Below, in pieces: positions 10,725-19,338 of a stretch of 63,083 nucleotides of DNA; within the stretch, counting starts at the first letter, position 1, and every line of letters starts with the position of its first letter. The DNA lies in assembly GCF_029168335.1 (NCBI RefSeq), contig NZ_JARGYC010000024.1, forward strand, positions 1-63,083, read 5' to 3'. The translations under genes and the position numbers were made by a program. The notes beneath the pieces were generated by a model. The model had not been told where the DNA came from. It saw only the letters and a list, made by a program, of their open reading frames with translations, and ran no database searches. Origin of the DNA: Psychromarinibacter sediminicola. GTDB lineage: Bacteria > Pseudomonadota > Alphaproteobacteria > Rhodobacterales > Rhodobacteraceae.

Positions 10725-10784
10725 GGCTCGTCGCGGGAACCCCCGGCCGGCGGGTCGCCGTGCGAAAGCGGCCCGCCGGATGTC

Positions 10785-11717
10785 CTACGCAGCCGGGCCG
10801 GGGGAGCGGTCGGAGTCGGATCGCACGAAGGCGACGAAGCGGTCGCGAAGGCGACGTATCTGGGGCAGGTCGTGCTTCGCCGCCGCGGTCCAGATCGCCA
10901 CGTTGCGCTCCGGCAGCACGCAATCCACGCGCACCTCTCCAAAGCGTTTCCGGCTCGGAAGCAGCTCGACGAGACGGCGCGGCAATACGCACATCACGTC
11001 GGTCGAATTGAGCAGATGCAACGCCATGGTCGCGTCGCCGCTGAAATTCATGAAGACGGCCTCGTGCTCCAGTCCCAGGAGTTCCAGCACCTCCCGGGTC
11101 GAGCCGCGCAGGCCCGATACGGCGCCCATCGCGATCCACTTCTGGCCGGCCAGAGCCGCGTTCGGTACGATGCCCCGGCGCTTCGCCAATGGATTGGTGG
11201 CGCCGGCATAAAGGGCGATCCTGTCTTCGAACACGACCTCCTGCCGCAGCCTGGCCTGTGCGCGGTTGATCCGGGACGGGGCGAACACGACATCCAGGTC
11301 GTCCCGATCCAGGCGCCGGATCAGCTCTGCCACCGACCCGACCTCGATCCGCAACGCCGTGGACCAGTCCGGCTCCAGCGCGGCTTCGAGGAACCGCCCC
11401 ATCAGGGCCACTGCCAGGACCGGGCCGACCCCGACGCGCAACTCCCGCGTCAGCCCGAGGCGCCACTGATCGACGGCATCGTCGGCGCGCAGCACGCGGT
11501 CGGCGATGACCCGGCCCTCCGCGGCCAGCCGCTCGCCGATCTCGGTCGGCGCGACGCCGTAGCGGTCCCGCCTCAGAATGGTCGAGCCGACCTGGTCCTC
11601 GAGAAGCCGAACCATCCGGCTTAGCGTCGGTTGGGTCACGTTCAGCCGCTGCGCGGCCCGGCTCATCGAGCCGAGATCGACGATCATGGCGAACTGATAC
11701 AGATGCTTGGGGTCCAT
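10785..11717 (-). CDS. LysR-family transcriptional regulator
   Basis: A 310-residue LTTR. The N-terminal winged HTH is classical: YQFAMIVDLGSMSRAAQRLN followed by VTQPTLSRMVRLLEDQVG and FxR-like ILRRDRYGVAPTEIG. The C-terminal part is a periplasmic-binding-like effector domain. It is transcribed divergently from the TAXI-TRAP/sulfatase operon, the usual geometry for an LTTR and its target, so it probably activates that operon in response to the imported compound. The ATG at 11717 begins right before the conserved HTH; an ATG 15 nt earlier is possible. Neither has a clear ribosome site. Confidence 0.92.
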   Translation of the reverse strand: MDPKHLYQFAMIVDLGSMSRAAQRLNVTQPTLSRMVRLLEDQVGSTILRRDRYGVAPTEIGERLAAEGRVIADRVLRADDAVDQWRLGLTRELRVGVGPVLAVALMGRFLEAALEPDWSTALRIEVGSVAELIRRLDRDDLDVVFAPSRINRAQARLRQEVVFEDRIALYAGATNPLAKRRGIVPNAALAGQKWIAMGAVSGLRGSTREVLELLGLEHEAVFMNFSGDATMALHLLNSTDVMCVLPRRLVELLPSRKRFGEVRVDCVLPERNVAIWTAAAKHDLPQIRRLRDRFVAFVRSDSDRSPGPAA

Positions 11718-11819
11718 CAGGTATGCATCCATGCATGGAAAGGCGCGAATCCGAATTTTACTCAAGACCTGACGCAAGGCAAACTGCGCCAAAGCATCAG
11801 ATCATCAGGGAGGAGAACG
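11718..11819. promoter_or_regulatory. Divergent control region, LysR gene / TAXI-TRAP operon
   Basis: A 102-nt gap holding the start regions of both divergent units. A perfect 10-bp palindrome CCATGCATGG lies at 11729-11738 next to the LysR start. LTTRs bind dyads with a T-N11-A core in such gaps; I cannot single one out. GGGAGGAG at the right end is the ribosome site of the TAXI gene. Confidence 0.5.
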
Positions 11820-12794
11820 ATGAAACTGATCCATGCACTGGCCCTCGGCGCCGGGCTCGCCGCGGCGCCCGCAGCCCATGCCCAGACACTCACGGTCGAA
11901 ACGGGAACGCCATCGGGGCTGACCACCCTGGCGATGCAGGTCATCGCGACCTACGGCGATCTCGACCTGCAGATCAACTCGGGCCAGACGCTGACCCGGG
12001 CCTGCCTGAAGGCGGGGCAGGGCGACATCGACGTGGCGATCTGCCCGCCGCCGGCGATGAGCGCCATGGCGAACGGCGTCGGCCCCTACAAGGACGTCTC
12101 GGACAGCGCGAAAGAGGCCCATGGCAACCTGCGCGGGCTGTTCGCCTTCTCGGCCGGCTTCTTCCACCCGATCGTCAAGGCCGACAGCGGGATCGAAAGC
12201 TGGGACGACACGTTCGGCACGCGCATCTTCACCGGTCCCCCGGCAGGCGCCGCGAACAATCAGAGCCAGGCGATCATCCGCGCCGCCTCGGGCATGGAGC
12301 CGGGCGAGGACTACGAGGCGGTCAACCTGGGCTGGGGCGCCGGTCTTCAGGCCTTCCAGGACGGGCAATTCGAAGTCTTCATGCGGCCCGCCCCCATCGG
12401 CGTCTCCGTGATCGAACAACTCGGACCGATCCGCCTGCTGGGCCTTTCGGAAGAGGCGCGGGAGTCGGAAGCCTGGAAGAACTACACCGCGCAGGAAAGC
12501 CGGTTTGCCGGGACCATTCCGGCCGGCACCTACTCCAACGCGGTGAACGAAGAGGACGTGACCGTCGCGGAGTACTCCATGCAGGCCGGCGTTCACGCCG
12601 ACATGGACGAAGAGACGGCCTATCAACTGACCAAGCAGTTCTGGGAGAACCTCGACGCCGCCAAGGCGGACATCAAGGTCCTGGCGGGTATCAACCCGGA
12701 GCAGCCGTTCATCGGGATGAACCTGCCGCTGCATCCCGGCGCGATCCGCTACTACAAGGAGATCGGCGTCGAGATTCCGGACGCGCGCATGTGA
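11820..12794 (+). CDS. TRAP transporter solute-binding protein, TAXI family
   Basis: A periplasmic binding protein of 324 residues. The signal peptide is short, cleaved near PAAHAQ-TLTVE. The mature start LTVETGTPSGLTTLAMQVIA and the later FTGPPAGAANNQSQAIIRAA correspond to the TAXI (TRAP-associated extracytoplasmic immunogenic) fold; these proteins bind glutamate, 2-oxoglutarate or other acids. GGGAGGAG stands 5 nt before the ATG. It is followed by the fused membrane subunit and a sulfatase-family hydrolase, so the ligand may be a sulfated, sulfonated or phosphonate-ester compound, or the product of such cleavage. The divergent LysR gene probably regulates it. Confidence 0.9.
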   Translation: MKLIHALALGAGLAAAPAAHAQTLTVETGTPSGLTTLAMQVIATYGDLDLQINSGQTLTRACLKAGQGDIDVAICPPPAMSAMANGVGPYKDVSDSAKEAHGNLRGLFAFSAGFFHPIVKADSGIESWDDTFGTRIFTGPPAGAANNQSQAIIRAASGMEPGEDYEAVNLGWGAGLQAFQDGQFEVFMRPAPIGVSVIEQLGPIRLLGLSEEARESEAWKNYTAQESRFAGTIPAGTYSNAVNEEDVTVAEYSMQAGVHADMDEETAYQLTKQFWENLDAAKADIKVLAGINPEQPFIGMNLPLHPGAIRYYKEIGVEIPDARM

Positions 12795-12804
12795 TGTGAT
12801 GCAC

Positions 12805-12829
12805 CGGGGCCGGGGGCGACGCGCCCGGC
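12805..12829 (+). terminator. Intercistronic hairpin after the TAXI gene
   Basis: An 8-bp stem GGGCCGGG / CCCGGCCC with a 9-nt loop, between the binding-protein and permease genes. Such hairpins commonly lower expression of the membrane subunit relative to the binding protein. Confidence 0.55.
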
Positions 12830-12854
12830 CCGCGGACTGGCCGAGGACATCGCC

Positions 12855-15299
12855 ATGAACGCCCCGGAAACGGACCCTGTCCGCGCACGGCTTGCCCCGC
12901 GCTCGTTCGCGTGGGGCGCGCTGGCCATGGCGGCCGCGGCCATCGAGATCATCATCGCGTTGAAATTCAACCTGCTGCGCTATCCGGAGATTCCGCTGGG
13001 GATCGCCGATATCACCTGGGCGCGCGCGCTTCTCCTGATCTCGCTGGGCCTGTTCGCAGGCGCGCTGGCCCGCTATCGCCGCGTCGAACCGACGGCCGCG
13101 CGCGGGCTGGCCTTGGCCGTCTTGGGCCTGGTCGCAGCCGCCCTGGACGCCGTCTTCGGCTTCGACTTCGCCCGGTTCGCGGCAGAGAGCAGCGCTTCGC
13201 TCGACCCGTCGATCCTGCGGATCGGAGAGTTCAATCTGCGGGTCATCCCGTGCCTCGCGCTCCTCTGTATCTTCCTCGCCCTCGCGCTGACCGAGCGGGA
13301 CAGCGACGGCAATCCGCTCCGGCGCTGGAGCGTGGTCGGCGGGCTGGCGATGGGGATCATCGGTATGCTCGCGGTGCTCCCCGGCCTGCGCTTCGAGTAT
13401 ATCGGCATCGGCGGTTTCAACGTCCGCGACCTGTTCGCCGACCAGAACCGCCTGTTCCGCGGCAGCTTCCAGATCGGACCGGCCAGCCCCACCCATGTCT
13501 TCTATGCCGGCATGTTCCTTCTGGCCTCGTTCATCACCGTGCTGACCCTCGGCTCGGACGAGAAGGACGACGAGGGCGCGACGCGCCACCACCTGATGTG
13601 GCTCGACTGGGTCGCGCTGGCCGCCGTCGCCTGGTCGGTCTTCCAGTACATCTATGTCGGGATCGAGAAGATGAGCTTTTCGGTCTTCGACGCCAATACG
13701 GCCGTCATCGGCTGCGTCTCGATCCTCTATCTGTGCTACCGCGTCTACGGCGCCGCACTGGCGATCTGCGGGCTGGTCGCCTTTGCCTACTTCTTCGTCT
13801 GCGGCTACCTGCCCGGCATCTTCAACGCGGAATACGGCGGCTATGTTTCGGTCGCCGAGAACCTCTGGTTCAACAACAACAAGGCGGTGCTGGGCAGCAA
13901 GCTGGGCATCCTTCTGAACAACGTGCTGCCATTCATCGTCTTCGGCGCCCTGCTGTCGGCGACGGGTGCGGCGAAGTCGCTGATCAAGCTGTCCTTCCTG
14001 TTGATGCGCAACACCAAGGGCGGGCCGGCGCATGCGGCGGTTCTGGCCTCGGGGCTGTTCGGCTCGGTCTCCGGCTCGGCGGTGTCGAACGTCGTCGGCA
14101 CGGGCGTCATCACCATCCCGATGATCAAGCGCCGGGGCTACACCGCCGAATTCGCGGGCGGGGTGGAGGCGACGGCCTCGACCGGCGGGCAGATCATGCC
14201 GCCGATCATGGGGGCCGCCGCCCTGGTCATGGCGGACCTGACGGGCACCGCCTATCTGAACATCATGATCGCGGCGCTGGTGCCGGCCCTGGCCTATTAC
14301 CTGTCGCTGTTTGTCACGGTCGTGTTCGAATCCCGCCGGATGGGCATGGAGCCGCAAGCGCTGGACGACCTGGAAGAGGTGTCGCGGCAGGACACGGTGA
14401 ACGTCGTCCTGCTGGTGCTCGTCCCGCTGGCCATCGTGATCTGGCGCCTGATCCAGGGCGCCTCTCCGGCCGGATCGGCGGTCACCGCGATCCTGGCGCT
14501 GATCCTTCTGTCGGCGGTCAGCCCGACGGTGCGCGAGCGGCCCGTCGTCCTTCTGCGCGCCATCGCGGCGGGGGGCGTGACCTTCGGCCGCCTGCTGATG
14601 GTCGTGGGGGTCGTCGGCATCATCGTGGGCGTCATGTCCACCACGGACCTGCCATCGAAGCTCGGACGCGAGATCAGCGACGTCGCCTCTGTCGCGCTGG
14701 TCCTGACACTCGCGATCGCCGCCGTCGTGTCGCTGCTCCTGGGCATGGGGATGCCGACGCTGCCGGCCTACCTGACGGTGATCATCATCCTGGGCCCGGC
14801 CCTGAACTCGCTCGGCCTGTCGGTCATGGCCTCGCACATGTTCGTGTTCTACTACGGCGTCGCATCCGCGATCACGCCCCCCGTCGCGGTGGCGGCCTTC
14901 GCGGCGGCTGCGGTGGCGGAAGCGAAGCCCGTCGCGACCGGCGTGACGGCCGTGCGCATCGGCATCGTCATCTTCGCCGTGCCGTTCATGTTCGCACTCA
15001 ACCCCGACATGCTGATCGTGCCGGAAGCCTTCGAGGACGGCGAGGTCTTCTCTCCGCTCGGCCTTCTCTCTGTGCTGCTGAGAACCGCCGGCATGATCTA
15101 TCTCTTCGCCAGCGCCACCAGCCGCTTCGACCGGGTCAGAATGCCGAATTGGGAGATCCTCGTGCGCTTCGGCCTCGCTCTGCTTCTGGTCTCTCCGAGC
15201 CTGCTGATCCACGGGCCGGCGGCCGCGGCGGCCATCGCGATCGTCGTTTTCCACTACATCCAGGGACAGACCTTGAAACAGAAGCAAAACATCGCATGA
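12855..15299 (+). CDS. TRAP transporter fused permease (4TM + 12TM)
   Basis: An 814-residue inner-membrane protein in which the small (DctQ-like) and large (DctM-like) TRAP subunits are fused, the normal state for TAXI-type systems. The N-terminal part has several hydrophobic helices; the large domain begins near residue 340 and contains the characteristic ASGLFGSVSGSAVSNVVGTG and GGQIMPPIMGAAALVMADLT motifs, and later LLGMGMPTLPAYLTVIIILG and ITPPVAVAAFAAAAVAEA. It works with the TAXI binding protein as a Na+- or H+-driven importer of an organic anion. Its stop overlaps the sulfatase start (ATGA). Confidence 0.94.
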   Translation: MNAPETDPVRARLAPRSFAWGALAMAAAAIEIIIALKFNLLRYPEIPLGIADITWARALLLISLGLFAGALARYRRVEPTAARGLALAVLGLVAAALDAVFGFDFARFAAESSASLDPSILRIGEFNLRVIPCLALLCIFLALALTERDSDGNPLRRWSVVGGLAMGIIGMLAVLPGLRFEYIGIGGFNVRDLFADQNRLFRGSFQIGPASPTHVFYAGMFLLASFITVLTLGSDEKDDEGATRHHLMWLDWVALAAVAWSVFQYIYVGIEKMSFSVFDANTAVIGCVSILYLCYRVYGAALAICGLVAFAYFFVCGYLPGIFNAEYGGYVSVAENLWFNNNKAVLGSKLGILLNNVLPFIVFGALLSATGAAKSLIKLSFLLMRNTKGGPAHAAVLASGLFGSVSGSAVSNVVGTGVITIPMIKRRGYTAEFAGGVEATASTGGQIMPPIMGAAALVMADLTGTAYLNIMIAALVPALAYYLSLFVTVVFESRRMGMEPQALDDLEEVSRQDTVNVVLLVLVPLAIVIWRLIQGASPAGSAVTAILALILLSAVSPTVRERPVVLLRAIAAGGVTFGRLLMVVGVVGIIVGVMSTTDLPSKLGREISDVASVALVLTLAIAAVVSLLLGMGMPTLPAYLTVIIILGPALNSLGLSVMASHMFVFYYGVASAITPPVAVAAFAAAAVAEAKPVATGVTAVRIGIVIFAVPFMFALNPDMLIVPEAFEDGEVFSPLGLLSVLLRTAGMIYLFASATSRFDRVRMPNWEILVRFGLALLLVSPSLLIHGPAAAAAIAIVVFHYIQGQTLKQKQNIA

Positions 15300-16858
15300 C
15301 CGATCGCCCCGATTTCCTTTTCATCATGACCGACCAGCACCGCGCCGACTGGCTTGGATGCTACGGGCATCCCGTCGTGCGGACCCCGAACATCGACGCC
15401 ATCGCGGCGGAAGGAACCCGCTTCGACCAGTTCTTCGTGGCCACCCCGGTCTGCATGCCGAACCGCGCCAGCTTCATGACCGGCCGCTATCCGAGCGTGC
15501 ACGGCCTGCGCTACAACGGCTGCCTCCTGTCGCGCCGGGCCAACACCTTCGTGGATGTGCTGCGCGCCGCCGGCTATCGCACCGCCGCGATCGGCAAGTC
15601 GCATCTGCAGCCCTTCACCGACAGCGAACCCTTCGCCCGCGACCCGTTCGAGACCGGACCGATCGAGGAGGCGTGGAAGCCCGACGGGCTGGACTATACG
15701 GTCGAGGAGCCGGCCCGGTACAGCGACGGCGACCGGTTCGAGGTGCCGACGCCGTATTACGGGTTCGACCATGTCGACATGGTGACCGGGCACGGCGACA
15801 AGGCGGGCGGCCACTATCGCCAGTGGTTTCGCGAGACCTACCCGGACTGGCAGGAGCTGACCGACCCGGCCAACGAACTGCCCCACAACTACACCTGCCC
15901 GCAGGCCTTTCGCACGCCGATCCCGGAAGACGCCTACCCGACGGCCTATATCCGCGACCGGGCCGCCGCCTATCTGAAGGACAACGCCGACAGCGCCGCG
16001 CCGCTCTACACCTTCGTGTCCTTCCCGGACCCGCACCACCCGTTCAACCCGCCGGGGCGGTACTGGGACATGTACGACCCCGACGATTTCGAACTGTCGG
16101 TCCGCTACGAAGACCACGAGAACCCGCCCCCGCCGCTGGCGCATGCACGGCGCGAATACGAGGCCGGCCGGATGCCGAAGGTGCGGCAGATCAGCTTCAT
16201 GGCCTCGGACGACCACATCCGCGAGGCGATGGCGCTCTCGGCCGGCATGGTCACGATGATCGACGACGCGGTCGGCGCGATCGTCGACGCGCTCAAGGCG
16301 AGCGGCCGGTACGAGAACACCGTCATCGTGTTCAACTCCGACCACGGGGACTACCTGGGCGACTTCAACCTGATGCTGAAGGGGGCTTGGCCGAAGGACG
16401 CGATCACGCGCGTTCCGATGATCTGGTCCGACCCGTCCCGGCGCCAGGGGACGGCGACGCAGGCGCTCGCCTCGACCGTCGACCTCGCACCGACGATCCT
16501 GGAGCGCGCCGGGGTGCGCCCGTATTTCGGCATGCAGGGCGAAAGCTTCTCCTCCGCCCTTGGCGGCGGCCCCGGCGAACGCGACAGTGTCTTCATCGAA
16601 TACAACGACGGCGGCAAACGCATGGGCTTCGATCCGCCGGCGCGGGTGCGGACGCTCGTGACGCCCGACTGGCACCTTTCGGTCTACAAGGATCTCGACT
16701 GGGGCGAGCTTTACGACCGACGCGCAGATCCACACCACCTTCGGAATCTCTGGTCGAGCCCCGCACATGCCGACGTCAAGGCGGCCCTGATCCAGTCCCT
16801 CACGCATGCCCTCATCGCCCAGATGGACGAAAGCCCACGGTCCAAACGCCTGGCCTAG
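15296..16858 (+). CDS. Sulfatase-superfamily hydrolase (aryl/alkyl sulfatase or phosphonate monoester hydrolase type)
   Basis: A 520-residue alkaline-phosphatase-superfamily hydrolase with no signal peptide, so probably cytoplasmic. Metal ligands are expected in MTDQHRADW (Asp13) and NSDHGDYLGD (Asp349, His350). The active-site block VCMPNRASFMTGRYPSVHG contains the C-x-P-x-R motif (Cys53, Pro55, Arg57), in which the cysteine is converted to formylglycine in sulfatases and phosphonate monoester hydrolases. A maturase would have to be encoded elsewhere. Translational coupling to the TAXI-TRAP permease argues that the importer delivers its substrate, a sulfate or phosphonate ester. The exact ester class cannot be told from sequence alone. 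Confidence 0.88.
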   Translation: MTDRPDFLFIMTDQHRADWLGCYGHPVVRTPNIDAIAAEGTRFDQFFVATPVCMPNRASFMTGRYPSVHGLRYNGCLLSRRANTFVDVLRAAGYRTAAIGKSHLQPFTDSEPFARDPFETGPIEEAWKPDGLDYTVEEPARYSDGDRFEVPTPYYGFDHVDMVTGHGDKAGGHYRQWFRETYPDWQELTDPANELPHNYTCPQAFRTPIPEDAYPTAYIRDRAAAYLKDNADSAAPLYTFVSFPDPHHPFNPPGRYWDMYDPDDFELSVRYEDHENPPPPLAHARREYEAGRMPKVRQISFMASDDHIREAMALSAGMVTMIDDAVGAIVDALKASGRYENTVIVFNSDHGDYLGDFNLMLKGAWPKDAITRVPMIWSDPSRRQGTATQALASTVDLAPTILERAGVRPYFGMQGESFSSALGGGPGERDSVFIEYNDGGKRMGFDPPARVRTLVTPDWHLSVYKDLDWGELYDRRADPHHLRNLWSSPAHADVKAALIQSLTHALIAQMDESPRSKRLA

Positions 16859-17392
16859 ACGGATGGCGCCGCCATTCGCCAGGCCGGCGCCGGCGCCGAC
16901 CGTCGGCTGGTCCGCGAGGCCGACATCGGCCGTACGGTGGGCGGTCGCGGCTTGGCCTTTCTGGCTCGATGACCGTGTCCAAGGTGGATTTTGTCGTGGA
17001 GGCGGTGGACAATCCGGCGCGGATCGCACCAAGCTGTGCGCACGAGTATCGCGTCGAGACCAGTATCGCCCGCTTCAACGCAATCCGGACCTCCGAGGAT
17101 TTTCTGGCTTCATGACGGATCGCAGGGTCTCTTTCCAGACAGACGTCGAACGGCCCGCCGGCGGATCCGCGGCGCCGATCCGGCCGGGGGTGACCGATTG
17201 CAAGGCGGGTCTGGTCAATCCCGGTCCGGCGACCTATGCATCGGGTAAGGGCCGTTGGGATTGCCGCGACCGGTCGCCAGGGCGCGTGCGACGACAGCCG
17301 CGGCAGCGCGGCCGGGCCGGCGATCCTCACCTTCACCGCGCGGCCGCCCGGCCGGTCTGACCCGCCGGGGCAAGACCAACAGGAATGACCCA
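16859..17392. other. 534-nt region without a secure gene
   Basis: Separates the sulfatase from the monooxygenase operon. Two dyads with a common GCCGA core stand near its left end: GCCGAC-c-GTCGGC at 16895-16907 and GGCCGA-ca-TCGGCC at 16918-16931. Two short frames are coupled by ATGA, 16969-17115 (48 residues) and 17112-17360 (82 residues), but neither resembles a family I know and third-position GC of the first (about 70%) is lower than in neighbouring genes, so I do not call them. The promoter for the operon starting at 17393 must lie here. Confidence 0.4.
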
Positions 17393-18859
17393 ATGACGAA
17401 CGAGACTGCATCCATGATCGACGGCCGGGGCCTGCCGGCGCTGGAGGCGCGACTGCGCGAGGACCTGAAGTTCCTGTGCTGGCCCGGCAAGGATTGGGTG
17501 CCGGCCCGCGACGGCGTCACCGACGTGGTGATCATCGGCGGCGGCATGTGCGGGATGCTGGCATGGCTCGCGCTGAAGACCGGCGGCATCCACAACATGC
17601 GCGTCCTCGACCGGAGCCCGCAGGGGCTGGAAGGGCCGTGGCTGACCTATGCCCGCATGGAGACGCTGCGCTCGCCCAAGGAGCTGACCGGGCCGGCCTA
17701 CGGCCACGGTGCGCTGACCTTCCAGGCGTGGTTCCGGGCGCAGTTCGGCACCGAAGCTTGGGAGGAGCTGGACAAAATCCCGCGGCCGATGTGGATGGAT
17801 TACCTCAAGTGGTACCGGGAAGTTCTTGATATTCCGACAGAAAACGGGGTCTCGGTCGACCTGGTCGAGCCCGAGGGTGACCTCTTGCGGCTGCACCTGT
17901 CGGGCGCGGCGGAGGCGTCGATCCTCACCCGCAAGCTCGTCTTCGCCACCGGCCGCGAGGGCACGGGGCAGCCGAACATCCCCGATTTCGTGGCCGACCT
18001 GCCGCGCAAGTACTGGGCGCACAGCGCCGACGAGATCGACTTTGCTGCGCTGAAGGACAAGCGGGTGGCGGTGATCGGCGTGGGCGCCTCCGCCGTCGAC
18101 AACTCGGCCGAGGCGCTGGAGCATGGCGCCGCCGAGGTCCGCCACCTGATCCGGCGCAAGGAGATGCCGACGATCAACAAGATGATGGGGATCGGCTCTT
18201 ACGGGTTCACCGCCGGCTACGCCAACCTGTCGGATGCTTGGCGCTGGCGTTTCATGCAGTATTCCTTCGCCACCCAGACCCCGCCGCCGCACGGGTCGAC
18301 GAAGCGGGTCAGCCGCCACGACAACGCCTATTTCCATTTCGGAAAGGCCGTGGAATCGACCGTCGAGACGGACGGCGCGGTGCAGATCGGCTTCACCGAC
18401 GGCTCCTCCTACGAGGCCGACTTCGTGATCCTGGGCACCGGGTTCAGCATCGACCCGATGTCGCGCACCGAGTTCGGGGAGGCCGCCGGCGACATCCTGC
18501 TGTGGGAGGATGTGTACACCCCGCCCGAGGACGAGCCGTCGCGCGATCTGGGGCGCTTCCCCTATCTCAACGACGACTTCACGTTCCGCGAGAAGGTGCC
18601 CGGCACCGCCCCGTGGCTGTCCAATGTCTACTGCTTCAACTACGGGGCCTCGGCGAGCCTGGGCAAGGTGAGCGGCGACATTCCGGGCATCTCGGATGGG
18701 GCCAGCTGGCTGACCCGCGCGATCGCGGCCACGCTCTATGCCGAGGACGTGGAGACCCACTGGCAGGGCATGCTGGACTACGCCAAGCCCGAGCTCGACG
18801 GCAGCGAATGGGAGCCCTCCGAGCTGGGGGACGCGCAAAAGAGAGGGAAGGTCGCCTGA
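17393..18859 (+). CDS. FAD/NAD(P)-dependent monooxygenase-like oxidoreductase
   Basis: A 488-residue two-dinucleotide-binding flavoprotein. The FAD Rossmann motif VVIIGGGMCGMLA is near residues 45-57. LEGPWLTYARMETLRSPKEL corresponds to the region around the flavin in flavin-containing and N-hydroxylating monooxygenases. A second Rossmann motif, VAVIGVGASAVDNS, for NAD(P)H starts near residue 224, and ILGTGFSID lies near the C-terminal third. It probably hydroxylates or oxidises an amine, sulfur or ketone substrate. The ATG chosen starts MTNETASMIDGRG; an upstream in-frame extension has no conservation I recognise. It heads an operon with two AhpD-fold proteins, an opine dehydrogenase and a polyamine-type ABC importer. 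Confidence 0.85.
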   Translation: MTNETASMIDGRGLPALEARLREDLKFLCWPGKDWVPARDGVTDVVIIGGGMCGMLAWLALKTGGIHNMRVLDRSPQGLEGPWLTYARMETLRSPKELTGPAYGHGALTFQAWFRAQFGTEAWEELDKIPRPMWMDYLKWYREVLDIPTENGVSVDLVEPEGDLLRLHLSGAAEASILTRKLVFATGREGTGQPNIPDFVADLPRKYWAHSADEIDFAALKDKRVAVIGVGASAVDNSAEALEHGAAEVRHLIRRKEMPTINKMMGIGSYGFTAGYANLSDAWRWRFMQYSFATQTPPPHGSTKRVSRHDNAYFHFGKAVESTVETDGAVQIGFTDGSSYEADFVILGTGFSIDPMSRTEFGEAAGDILLWEDVYTPPEDEPSRDLGRFPYLNDDFTFREKVPGTAPWLSNVYCFNYGASASLGKVSGDIPGISDGASWLTRAIAATLYAEDVETHWQGMLDYAKPELDGSEWEPSELGDAQKRGKVA

Positions 18860-19338
18860 TGGCACTGGAGACGACCGCATTGACCGCGGCGGGCATCAGG
18901 CCCGGAACGGCGCTGGACGAGGCGGTCCAGACGCGCGCGGGGATATTCGAGATGACGCAGGATGCCGAAGCCTCGGTGCTGCGCCCGCAAGACCCGGGGC
19001 CGTGGAGCCACGCCCTGCGCGCGGCGCTGGCGGCCCGCATAGCCACGCTGAACGCCGAGGCCGGGCTTGCCGCGCGCTATGCCGCCGATGCGGGCGACTT
19101 TGCCGGCCTGGCCGATCCGGGCAGCGACGGGTCGGAGCAGGGGGTGACCGAGGTCGTCGCTTTCATGGACAAGGTCGCGGCCAAGACCCGGGACGTGAGC
19201 GGGGCGGACATCTCGGCCCTGCAGGCGGCCGGGGTGGCCGATGCCGACATCGTTCGCCTGTGCGAGCTGAACGCCTTCCTCGCCTATCAGATCCGGGTCA
19301 TTGCCGGGCTGCGCCTGATGGGGGGAGTATCCGCGTGA
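18859..19338 (+). CDS. CMD/AhpD-fold domain protein (Avi_7170-like)
   Basis: A 159-residue protein, mostly alpha-helical. The C-terminal segment (VAFMDKVAAKTRDVSGADIS to LCELNAFLAYQIRVIAGLRLM) resembles carboxymuconolactone-decarboxylase-like helices, but the protein lacks the CxxC pair of AhpD peroxidases; its single cysteine is in RLCELNAF. I recognise it as the usual partner of the next gene, a pair known from TIGRFAM models as Avi_7170 and Avi_7169 families. The start overlaps the previous stop by one base (TGATG). It may be a structural or regulatory partner of the CxxC protein; function unproven. Confidence 0.72.
   Translation: MALETTALTAAGIRPGTALDEAVQTRAGIFEMTQDAEASVLRPQDPGPWSHALRAALAARIATLNAEAGLAARYAADAGDFAGLADPGSDGSEQGVTEVVAFMDKVAAKTRDVSGADISALQAAGVADADIVRLCELNAFLAYQIRVIAGLRLMGGVSA

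Noticed and set aside
11805-15287. 1160-codon open frame antisense to the fused TRAP permease
   Set aside because: It is a GC-rich shadow frame full of Arg, Asp, Gln and His with no domain; the sense strand encodes an unmistakable TRAP permease.
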